DNA of 64,000 nt. Source: Branchiostoma belcheri (lineage: Eukaryota; Chordata; Leptocardii; Amphioxiformes; Branchiostomatidae). Every line of letters starts with the position of its first letter. Positions within the stretch are counted from its first letter, which is position 1. The position numbers were made by a program, and so were the translations under genes. The notes beneath the pieces were generated by a model. That model searched no databases. It was not told the DNA's origin and saw only the letters and a list, made by a program, of their open reading frames with translations. Location: assembly GCF_001625305.1 (NCBI RefSeq), contig NW_017803046.1:2078890-2142889 (forward strand), read 5' to 3'. Positions 1 to 10,100 of the stretch are shown here, piece by piece.

Positions 1-144
1 TAGATGCATGCACTATGCATTAACTGTTACATAACCTCGACTGATAAAAGTACATCACAATGTTCTTGCAGAAAGAGATCTACATAAACGCTAAGCCCTC
101 CGAGAGCACATGGGCTGACTAAACTGGACTGTAAACTATCTTAC

Positions 145-220
145 CTTGTGCTCCTGCTGGCCTGGTACAGTAATCATCCTCTTCACTTATGAACAGAGCG
201 ATGTCCTTGACGCTCGACAT
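145..220 (-). CDS. Probable first coding exon of an unrecognised gene running off the left edge
   Basis: On the minus strand an ATG at 220-218 opens 25 codons (starting MSSVKDIALFISEEDDYC) and ends at a consensus donor (GTAAG, plus positions 140-144) in phase 1. The rest of the gene would lie left of the window. I do not recognise the peptide; it is acidic in the middle and has no clear signal peptide or membrane segment. The clean ATG-to-donor structure and the CpG-containing sequence upstream favour a real first exon, but one short exon without a known family is weak evidence. It is divergent from PCGF6, whose start is about 1.8 kb away. Confidence 0.35.
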
Positions 221-2062
221 GATGACGCTTTTGACGAAGTTTTTGCAGAATGTCTACTTGCTGACCGGTCTCAGAACTAGTATTCCAAACACTTGTACTA
301 GTCCGCTAACTTTTCTACTTTACTTGTATAAAGTTCACACTTCATGATTTACAGTACAGCGTAAAGCCCGCGTGTCATCACCCGGTTAATCCTCTGATAT
401 TTACGGCTGTGGTGACTGAGCGGTGTCCCTGGCCCCTCGCCCGGGGTAACGTGAAGTTCTGGCCGCAGAGAGACCGTGAAGCAGATTGGTTTGATTTGTT
501 TCCAGCTCAGCGGCTTGTTGCCAGTGTTTTTCCCAACTCCTGCTCCGTCCGAGAGGGAACGAAATCTCGCACAGGCTTAGTTTCTGGCTAGACGTCAAGT
601 TTAAGGTCTTCAAGCACAAGAAAACGCCTCTACTCTTAGGATTGACGGAGCGGATTATTTGTGGGCAACATCTGCGTGTAAAACAATGGAAGTGTATCCA
701 TGGAGACGGTTATTTGATAAAGCAATTGTGCGGTATGCGGCGCGCGATACGCCAAGCGTTCGATGGACATAGCCTCCTCCACAGACTTTCTAGCGGGCAA
801 CTTTTGTTTCTCCGAGCGGATATGGGGCGAAGGTTTCTTTCGGAGGAAGGCCCTTGATCGGAGGGAGAGCTGTATCTGCGGAGAAAGCTAGCTTCTACCA
901 GGCTTCGGGAAGCAGCTGGAAACATATCCGAGTGCATATGCCAGGGGAGCTGGTCCACGCTTAGAGACCAGTTCGCTGTTCTCTTAGCGCGGGCTAACTC
1001 CCTCTGTCTCATTGGCCGATTTCTACTCTTTCCAGCCTCTTCCCGAAGCCTGGAGAAACTTAAATGCTGCCCACTAAAAGTCTGCGCACGAGGCTACCAT
1101 GAACCAATGACATTGTTTTGAAGTTCCGGGACTGATGGACTAGCATAGTACAGGTGTACTAGGTCATTTGATTTTGGTCCAATACACAACGGGCATGTGG
1201 CTTTAATGAAATGTTCAAGCAAAGTTTATTGGGTGAAAGGTATTACGGATCCTTTTGAACCAAGTCATTGCACCTAAACAAGCGTCACGAAATCAAAGTG
1301 AATCAGGAAGAACGTTTAGATATACAAGCCTTGTCATCACAAAAATTAGAATACAGAATTGTCATTTTTTCTGTTGGGAAAAAATATATGCGATCCAGGA
1401 TGAGCCCGGATAATCTCCCGAAGTGCCTTAAAATATCGGGGCCCTCTCTCATAAGCTTGCTTGCAAATTTTAGCTTCGCTCAGCGCGCGGCTGGTTACAA
1501 TATTGCCCGAGGTAGAGGAGAAATACTTCTCCTGGAATATCTAAATTAAGATGTAATAAAAATCTTTAAATGGAAAGAAATTCTAATATGTGAGACGTCA
1601 TGCCTGACGTCACAATAGTTCAAGACTCGTTCTAAAACGTGATATCATTGAAAGCTGCAGGCAACATTTAAGCTATGCATGCAGAATAGGATAGAGTTCA
1701 ATGAATCAATCAATGGACTTGACGATATACTTGATAAAGATAATAGTTTTATACTATTTGAAACTATTTCACATATTGTTCCTTTCCATTGCCCGCCTTT
1801 CCACTTATTTCTTCCCTCTGTACCGTTTGCGTGTCAGCTGATGAAGCTGAGATACAGCGATACTATTTGGATAATAAGGTCAAAACGGAGTGAACTTTGA
1901 CCTCTCGTGGACGCTATGGCGGCAACGTGACCGGTGGGTGTGTTCGGATTCTATTCCGAGGAAAAATATCTTCAATTTTGGACCAAATTATCCGATTCTT
2001 CCGCGCCCAGCCGGAGATTCGTCGATTCCAAATGTTCCCGGGACAAACATAGGCCCCGAAAG
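221..2062. other. Intergenic region between divergent genes
   Basis: This stretch lies between the minus-strand exon ending at 220 and the PCGF6 start. It is locally GC- and CpG-rich (about 360-1080) and should hold the promoters and 5' UTRs of both genes. I see one imperfect inverted repeat at 898-1053 (separate entry). The short open frames here have no recognisable domain or splice structure. Confidence 0.5.
898..1053. repeat. Imperfect inverted repeat (possible MITE or hairpin)
   Basis: The left arm at 898-922 (beginning CCAGGCTTCGGGAAG) is repeated in inverse orientation at 1029-1053 with about two mismatches over 25 bp, and similarity continues a little beyond (AGCTTCTACCAGG against AGTTTCTCCAGG). 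The spacer is about 106 bp. It could be a small non-autonomous DNA transposon near the PCGF6 promoter. I saw no clear target-site duplication. Confidence 0.5.
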
Positions 2063-4915
2063 ATGGAGGATTGTGAATCCATTTTGAAATTTATGGCGGA
2101 AGACTTGCAGCCGAAGAAAGTGCGGCTGATTGACCTGAATCCGTACATCGTGTGTCGTTTGTGTGGAGGTTGGTAGAAATTTGTGTTTTTTCGGACGATG
2201 TCCTAGAACTTTAATAGGCTCCTTATCGTTATATTTAGCTCTCGTGTAGTTGCTGTACGATAAGTGGACAATATTACAGTGTTTTTATGATAGAACGTTG
2301 CGTTTTGATATCGGCTACAAAGGAAGGGTTATACATAATGATGTTTTCACAATGGCATCTGGGCGGGTGTTATAATCTCCAAGCAGATGTTAAGGCGGAC
2401 GATTGTAGCGTTTTGGCTGCCTTTGTAGCTTCTCTGGACGATTGTGAGAAAATGTCGTGGTTTTCCGCCCCCAACATCTGCTTGGAGATTAGGGTGTGAT
2501 CATAATTTCGCGCGGTTTTGGGGTCAATGGCCGGAAGAAAGAAAGGGCGAAGGGCAGGTATCATGTAAAAGCAACGAACATGTGTCCAAAAATCAATTAT
2601 TCTCAACATTTTTCGTTTGTTCTTGTCCATAGTACTGAATAGAATCTTTTCCTTTGTCAGAATTTTTATGTTTCAGTTCCTGACTCATTATGTCATGTAT
2701 GTTGTTTTGCTTTTATCTTTGTGTTTATTGATAATTATGGCATGTAAACTGGAACCACGTCTGGTTTTCTTTAATGCATTATTGATTTGTAGTTTATACA
2801 TAACCAGCACTGTCTGCATACCTTATATAATAGCTGTCTGCAGGCAAATTTGTCATAAACATTGTTGCTGTCATACAATTTGATAGCCTCTTGTGCAGAC
2901 TTTCTAACAGCCAGAGTTTGTTGCTACGAGCATAGCTAGAGTGCGAGTGGTTCTTTTTGAGGGACAACAGTACTATGTATAGGGGAGGGCTGTATTAGCT
3001 ATTATTGGGCTGCCTAGAATGCCCTAGATTACTAGTATATAGCTCTTCTGCCAATACAGCCCACCCCACCCCAAATACATGTACAGCTCTCCTGAAAAAA
3101 AAAACTCTACCCATGCTTGTAGAAACAAACGCTAGCCACTAGAAAGCCTGTTTGGGAGGCTAATATTTTCATATCAAACATCATATTACCATACATCTGC
3201 AGGTTACCTGATCGAGGCCACCACCATCACTGAGTGCCTGCACCCCTTCTGTCACAGCTGTCTCCTCAAACACCTGGACTTCAGCAACAGGTGAGAACAG
3301 CTGGCCCACCTGTACTACATGTAGTACTGCACCTGTCTTTTTTTTTTTCAAATCATACCAAAGAACATATTAAACCTAAACCCAGGTGTGAAACCTAAAC
3401 TATCATCCATTTCTTTTGCTCTTATGGTCCATACACTGACTATACACTGACTTAATATGAAGGAGGTTAATCTGTTGCAGAATTATGTGATGTATGATAT
3501 GCATGTTTTGTTTCTCCCCAGGTGCCCCACATGTAACGTCATTATTCATGAAACAAACCCCCTGTACAACATCAGACCAGACAGGACTCTACAGGACATC
3601 ATATACAAGGTAGGTCTCCAGAAAGGAATGTACGTCATACATGTGTATAGCATGGCATCAAATTGCCAAGTACCTGTACTGTAGTTACATGTATACTAGC
3701 AGACGGGGGACTAAGAGGTCGCATGTTTGATTCCTAATTCCTGGCAAGGAATTCTGAGTCTTTGAAAAAGGCACTTAACACAACTTTCTTCAATTGAATG
3801 AATACCAGACTTTTGTTGGGGAGGTATATATATTGTTATGCAATAAAGTTATTAAATATATTAAAGGCAGTGGAAGGAGAGGAAGGCGTGCCCTATGCCG
3901 TCCAATACCGTGCCCTGGACACAGTGGATTAACAACCCATTGCCCGTATGATCTTAAAAAAATTTTCAACATTATGTGTACTACTCTTCAGGAGTTTGTG
4001 ATAAGATACCTTTTAACATTTAAACCTACATGTGTCTTATCCAACATCTTCCAGCTCCTCCCAGCCCTTGAGGAGGATGAGAAGAAGAGAGAGAAGACTT
4101 TCTATGAAGAGAGAGGGATAGAATACCCGCTTCGGCCGCCTACACCCCCACCTCCCCCTCCTAAGCCAATCAGAAAACCCCTTGCCCAGAAGTCCACCAA
4201 TCAGGAGCCGTCATATGAGGACTCACAGGTTGGACCACCAACATGTAGATAATTTCGTTGAAATCTGAGAAACTTTTAGCCAATAATTCTCGTGGATGCT
4301 TTATAACGTCAAACTTATATTGGTATGATGGTAGGTTAGATTGCTGAAGGTTGAGAATTAGCCTGTAATGCATGTTTTCATCCACAGGTGTCGCTTTTGT
4401 TGGAGTTCTCTGGTACCAACCCTGGTGTGGCCTCTCAGATTAAGCCATTGAAGAAGAAATACGTTCGGGTTTCAAACCAGGCTACAGTGGGCCATGTGCA
4501 GAAGTTCCTCCTGAAGAAACTGGAGTTGGATTCAGACACTTTCCAGGTACAGTTTAAGTTGTTGTATAGCTTTGGTAGGGATGTTTACTCGGATAGTATG
4601 TAATATGGAGGTCCCGTGTTTCTCAAGCACTTACCGAAAAGATGGCACGAGATCAGTAACATCGCAGGATTTGAACCCAGGACCTCTTTGTTCTGAGCCG
4701 AACACTCTGCTGTTATACCACATAACACCATTCTGACACATGCGTGTGTTTCCCCACAGGTTGATGTTCTGTGTAATGATGAGGTGATTGACCGCGGCCT
4801 GACGCTCCAGACCGTGGAGGAGATCCTGGCTCAGAAGGTGGACGGGCTGATCGTGCTGCACTACAGGGTGGGGAAGTACTCCCCTGTCTCAGGGGACCAC
4901 ACCAGGGACTTCTGA
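2063..4915 (+). CDS. PCGF6: PCGF6-like Polycomb group RING finger protein
   Basis: Six coding exons: 2063-2168, 3203-3290, 3522-3609, 4055-4228, 4388-4546 and 4760-4915, joining in phase to 256 residues. Residues about 31-70 form a C3HC4 RING ([19 protein letters not shown], then CHSC and CPTC). A proline-rich linker follows ([11 protein letters not shown]), then a RAWUL ubiquitin-like domain from about residue 153 ([44 protein letters not shown]). The RING plus the LLLEF-type RAWUL start matches PCGF6 better than PCGF1, 3 or 5. In mammals PCGF6 pairs with RING1A/B in the nuclear PRC1.6 complex, which ubiquitinates H2A and silences germline genes. I chose the ATG at 2063; an in-frame ATG at 1934 would add 43 residues, and mammalian PCGF6 does have an N-terminal extension, so the start is open. 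Confidence 0.9.
2373..2491. repeat. Small MITE with 19-bp perfect terminal inverted repeats
   Basis: TAATCTCCAAGCAGATGTT at 2373-2391 is exactly inverted at 2473-2491, giving a 119-bp unit in PCGF6 intron 1. GGGTGT occurs just outside both ends (2365-2370 and 2492-2497), possibly a target-site duplication. No coding capacity. A non-autonomous DNA transposon is the simplest reading. Confidence 0.75.
3700..3960 (+). repeat. Degenerate SINE-like repeat in PCGF6 intron 3
   Basis: The segment has a degraded B-box-like stretch (AGGTCGCATGTTTGATTCC near 3716), a GAAAAAGGCACTTAACAC motif and a 3' part reading CACAGTGGATTAACAACCC. The same order of motifs occurs at 8412-8640 inside ZNHIT6, so these are two old copies of one tRNA-derived SINE family. 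Ends are approximate. Confidence 0.5.
4608..4740 (-). repeat. tRNA-derived SINE fragment, minus strand
   Basis: Read on the minus strand this piece has an A-box-like TGGTATAACAGCAG and a B box GGTTCAAATCC, then CACGGGACCT at the 3' side. The block AGGTCCCGTGTTT with CTCAAGCAC is shared with the SINE at 14283-14590. It fills most of PCGF6 intron 5 and ends just before the exon 6 acceptor. It is too diverged and truncated to be a functional tRNA gene. Confidence 0.6.
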
Positions 4916-6293
4916 CAACCTCCAACATCGTCTGTCAAACTTAGACCTGGAACAGTTTGTTACACCATGGTCACACCAGGAACGGTTGTGCAGCAAACTG
5001 TATCACTGTAGCTTACTACAAGTCAAGGGGGTTTGGAACCTCCTTACGTGGGATCTGTATCTGGAACTGATTTTTTAAGGTCCACAGACTTCTGAATGTT
5101 GTTGTCTGGAAGGATTTGAAGTTAATTTGTATCTTGAAGCAGGCTCTGGCTAGCTTTCCTGGACTCTAAGGACTACAATCTACGGTTAGATTTTAACCAT
5201 GAGCACGAATGTTGAACGGCTAGCTCATCAGTATTCCTGGGTCTTCTGTTAGCTGTTATGATTTGTGATAACTTTCACCATGAACTGTTAGTGACAAGAA
5301 TATAACAACTGTTATTGAACCTGAAGCAAGCTGGATTGCTAGTAAACTATAACTTTGTCATCTGGAAGTAAAATCAAGAGTCTAGTGAATATACTAGACA
5401 CTTGAAGCAAGCTGGATGATCATTTCGATAGTACAAAGTTGACAGCATGGACTCATTGTAATGAAGGACAGAAATAGCAGAATTTTACCCAAAAGAACTT
5501 TGAAGTGTCTACGGTGTTTTGTAGGTCAAGAAATACAATGTCTACACATGTGCATGTAGGTCTACAGATACATGTAGGTCTAAACGTGCATATAGGTCTA
5601 CACATGTGCATGTTGGTCCACACATGTGCATCTACAATCATGTACATGTAGGTCTACACATGTGCATGTAGATCCCAGACATAAGAAAATGTATAACTGA
5701 ATGCAAATGAGAGCACTCTGCGAAGAGCCCATATAAACTAAGGCGAGATTTTGTGATGCTAGATCCTCAGGGTACGAGCCTTGTACATAGCCTTAAGCAT
5801 CGAGTCCCTGCACTGGAGCTGCTTGCATTACTGCTGTAGTAAGAAGCCTTCTGTTGCTGCTCTTAGGCCACACCTAACTAATATCTTGGTCTCGGATTTG
5901 CCAGCTATACTTTTTTCTGAGTTGAAAACAGGGAAAATTGCTTGGACTATTAGTATTCTTGATCCCCTAAAATCACACAATTGAATAATGTTCTTGTCTT
6001 TCTAACCACAAGGATTCTATAGTTGACGCATGTTTCTAATACAATGGAAGCATGGGGGTGGTCACCCCAGCCAGGTGTGTTTTTTTATTGAACAATTTCT
6101 TATTTTGAACACTGGCACCATTTCCTGCAAATGTCCGAGAGTTCATGTACTGCCTTTCTTTTGCAGTGTAAGAGTATCAAATTTAAATAAGAAGGCTTGA
6201 GCATGTGTTATACTGTAACAATGCTGTGTAAAGCAAAATTGAAGTCAAACTTTAGTTACTTGTGACATAAGGTGTGTTTTACTCAAGAATAAA
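4916..6293 (+). other. PCGF6 3' UTR with tandem repeat and polyadenylation signal
   Basis: After the PCGF6 stop no other exon is visible before an AATAAA at 6288-6293, so a 3' UTR of about 1.4 kb is likely. Within it, 5540-5672 is a degenerate tandem array of about 20-28 bp built on ACATGTGCATGTAGGTCTAC. The blocks near 5040-5420 repeat phrases such as TGAAGCAAGCTGGAT with variations, suggesting an older internal duplication. Confidence 0.55.
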
Positions 6294-7185
6294 CACACAA
6301 ACATAATTTTATGTATATATTTGTGAACATTAGTTTTGCTGCAATGATAGTGATTTTTCTTCGTGACATCTTATAATTAATGCTACATATCCCAAAGCAA
6401 CTTGTAAAATGTAACAATATTGACAAACATATTACAAGGGTAATAAGTAAAGTGAGTTTAGATTTATAAGATTTAACTTTTAACAGAACTGAATTTGTTG
6501 AAAAAAAGTTGAAATACATGTACTGTAAGTCATGTAACTGTTGTAAATGTTTTTGTTGGTATTTCTTGATTAAGTTAACACCACAATGTTATATCCTTGA
6601 TTCAAGTTGTAACCACCCAAACTTCAAGCAAATACCACATTGATATTTTAACAATAAGAGTACAATGCTATTGTATTTTTATGAAAAAGAAAGAGCACAC
6701 ATGGCTTATAATAAGGTGAATGCACTTCATGTATGACTGACTGAAATAAAAGCATAGGAAGCAGTACATGTAACATGCATTTAACGGACTTATAATGTAT
6801 TTCCTTATGCAAAATGATTGAAAATGCTATAGAAAGTATAAGACAAAAGAACTAAAGTCTCTCACATCAAATGCTAAATTTTATATTTTGTATATTATGT
6901 GTGGAGCAGAAATGTAACAAACTATTATTCCAAACACAATTTCTCAGAATGTGCATGTTCCTTGGAAGCTGTGCTTTTGTTTTATGGGAATGCACATGGA
7001 CAGTAGCTACGTACGACTTCATTCTAGCTTGAAAACCCATGTCAGTATGTAACATATTGTATTGACAATAAAATAAAAGCTGTACGTTTTTTTCAGCAGT
7101 CAACTGATGCTGTGTGTGTCCATACAATCTTTTGGTGACTGCTTGGTCTTGGACTTTCTTGTCCTTCATCCATACCTTGTACTTT
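6294..7185. other. AT-rich convergent intergenic region / 3' UTRs
   Basis: This lies between the 3' ends of the convergent PCGF6 and ZNHIT6 genes. It is AT-rich, with extra plus-strand AATAAA motifs near 6745 and 7065, and no splice-consistent coding sequence. I see no RNA gene or clear repeat. Confidence 0.5.
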
Positions 7186-10100
7186 CTAAGGTGACATCAT
7201 TATCACATCTGTCGAATCCACATTATCTTTTGGTGGCTGCTCTTCTGATTGGTCAACTAAACTTTTGTTTGCATGGACTTCATCTGTAATACTATTACTT
7301 TCTAAACTAACAGGACTGTTTTTCTGATTAAGATCTGTGGAATCCACACTATCTTTTGGTGACTGCTCTTCTGATAGGGCTGATAAACATTGGTTTCCAT
7401 GGGCTTCATCTGTAATGATTTTACCGTCTGAACTAACAGGATCGTTTTCCTGATTAATGATTACATCTGTGGACTCCACACTATCTTTTGGTGGCTGCTC
7501 TTCAGATTGAACAACTAAACTTTGTTTTTCATGATGTGCATCTGTTATGATTTTGCTTTCTACAGTAACTTGACTGGTTTCCTGATTGGTGGTCACCTCT
7601 GTAGACTCCACACCCACTTTTGGTGCCTGCAGCTCTGATTGGTCATCTGTAACAGGACTGGTTTCCTGATTGGTGGTCACCTCTGTGGACCCGACACCAT
7701 GTGCTGGTGCCTGCAGCTTGGATTGGTCATCTGTAACGGGACTGGTTTCCTGATTGGTGGTCACCTCTGTGGACCCGACACCATGTGCTGGTGCCTGCAG
7801 CTTGGATTGGTCATCTGTAACAGGACTGGTTTCCTGATTGGTGGTCACCTCTGTGGACCCGACACCATGTGCTGGTGCCTGCAGCTTGGATTGGTCATCT
7901 GTAACGGGACTGGTTTCCTGATTGATGGTCACCTCTGTGGACTCTACACTATCTTTTGGTGCCTGCAGCTCTGATTGGTCATCTGTAATAAGGCTGGTTT
8001 CCTGATTGGTGGTCACCTCTGTGGACCCCACACCACCTGGTGCCTGCAGCTCTGATTGGTCATCTGTAATAAGGCTGTTTTCCTGATTGGTGGTCACACC
8101 TGTGGACTCGTTTGATGGCTGCTGCACTGATTGGTCAGCTGAGTTTCCATTTCCATGGGAACTGAGATTTCCCTCCTCTGATTGGCTGGATTCAGAATCA
8201 GATGAATCAGAAGAGGATGAAGAGTCTGAATCTGATTCATCGTCAGAGCTAGAAGTTGATGAGCTGTCCTCTACTGGGGTGTCTTCCTCTGTGTGCATTG
8301 AAGGAAAAAAGACACCGTATTAAATAAAAAGATACAAAAACAATACAAACACAGCACTAAGAACACACACAAAGGAAATCACCTAAAAAATATGACTTAC
8401 CGGTACATCACCATATGAGGTGTTGAGTGGCTAGGCTAGCAAATATGAGATCAAGAGGTCACAGGTTCGATCCATAGCATTCTTGGCTAGATATTGTGTA
8501 CTTGGGAAAGGCACTCTACCCTAGATTCACACACTTCCTCACTCCACCCTAATGTAAAATGGGCATCTGGCCCTGCCTTCTAATACTGCACCCTATACTG
8601 AGTGGACTAACAACTCACTACCCCTATCGCCTCAAATAGCTGTGGGACTACTTAACCTTTTACCATCAAGGAGGACTACAACTATGAAAGATACAGAAAT
8701 ATTTCAAAGGCTTCCGTACCTCCCACCAGTTTGTACTTGTGCATCTGCTCTCTCAGCACCACCAGGATTGTGGGGAACTCCACAACAACTTTGCCCCTCA
8801 GGTTCTCCTTCAGTGTCATGTCTGCATCCAGCTCATCATACCTGACACAAAAACAGTCCGTTCTTAGCCCACAAACATTGATAATGTACTAAGATATATT
8901 CAGCACAGCATATTCTTCATTTTCTTTTTTACTTCCGGGAAGTAAGTATTGTTTTGGGCGGCACTGGCACTGGCTTATAGCAGCAAGGATTGGAAGGGTA
9001 TGGACAGAGATTGGATTTCAGGTGATTGACAGGGTTGTGACATGGTATGCCCTGGTTGGTAGGATGTTGTATGAGGTCGCCTGGAATGTGTACTGTATAA
9101 TCATGGTATCAAAAATAAACCAAAGTGTAATACAAGAGTAAGCTACGCCATACAATTGTGTAATAATCAATTCTAACTTTTTCTAATTGTACAAATCGGG
9201 TAACTCAATCGGGTGTTTCCCCATGATAATACAACACAGTTCCAATACATTCATAGATATGGAAAATACTTCCTGGAAGTCTGACATCTGTGACATATGG
9301 TTAATACCTTGCTACATGTACATAAACAGATGAAAAGTAAGATCTGTACCTGACAGAGTTGGCCCTTCTCTCCTCAACTTTCATCAGTAGATGTATGTGG
9401 GACAACTCTCTACTGCAGTAGGCTTTGAGTCTGTAGTTTGAAAACAAAGAAAATTAGTTTTCTTAGAAATAATGCAATAAAAGTATATGTGTCTAATCAG
9501 ATGGCAAAACTGTGTTGGTGGAGGGGGTGTATAAAAGCAGTCACTCATTTGAACAATCTATATGCCTCTAGCTCTCTACATTGCTCTACAATTTCACTGG
9601 CCTTGAAATATTACCCATCTATGATAAAAATCTATGATAAAAATACTGATACCTGAGTCTTACAACTGGGTTGGCCTTCTCTGGATCCACGTATTTCTCA
9701 AGAGCCGTTTTCAACACTGTGTCTTCTGGTACCCTGTGTGTTGGAGGGTATGTTATAAAGGGCCTTAAGTAGAACATTGAACTACATGTATTTCCCTATT
9801 GTATTGTCAACAATTTGAAATGAAAAAAATTAATGTATACGCTACAATTATGACTATGAATACATGATTTACTGGTGCATGTGGCAGTATGACCTTGGAA
9901 ATACTACTACTAGTAGTAAGTCTATAATATCTGCCGAGCAAAGAACAAGAAATAGTCATGCCTTCAAGCACCACAGTTAGTAACCTAGGATTGACATGTT
10001 TTTTCCTGAATCTATTGCTGCCATGCTGCACCACTCACTCAGCTTGTGTGTTACCACAAAGGGCTAACCAGATTCAGATTTCATTCTCTATGGAAAAGCA

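Noticed and set aside
1268-1549. 93-codon frame upstream of PCGF6
   Set aside because: No recognisable domain, low-complexity composition, and no splice connection to PCGF6.
1934-2062. N-terminal extension of PCGF6 from an upstream ATG
   Set aside because: In frame and possible, but the extra 43 residues resemble no PCGF6 feature I know; noted as an alternative start only.
7639-7974. Plus-strand 111-codon frame antisense to ZNHIT6
   Set aside because: It is a shadow of the 84-bp coding repeats, whose period keeps both strands open; the minus strand has the spliced, conserved gene.
8457-8473. tRNA gene
   Set aside because: Only a B-box-like sequence and SINE body are present; no cloverleaf with paired acceptor stem can be drawn. 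The same holds at 14319-14335 and 4608-4740.
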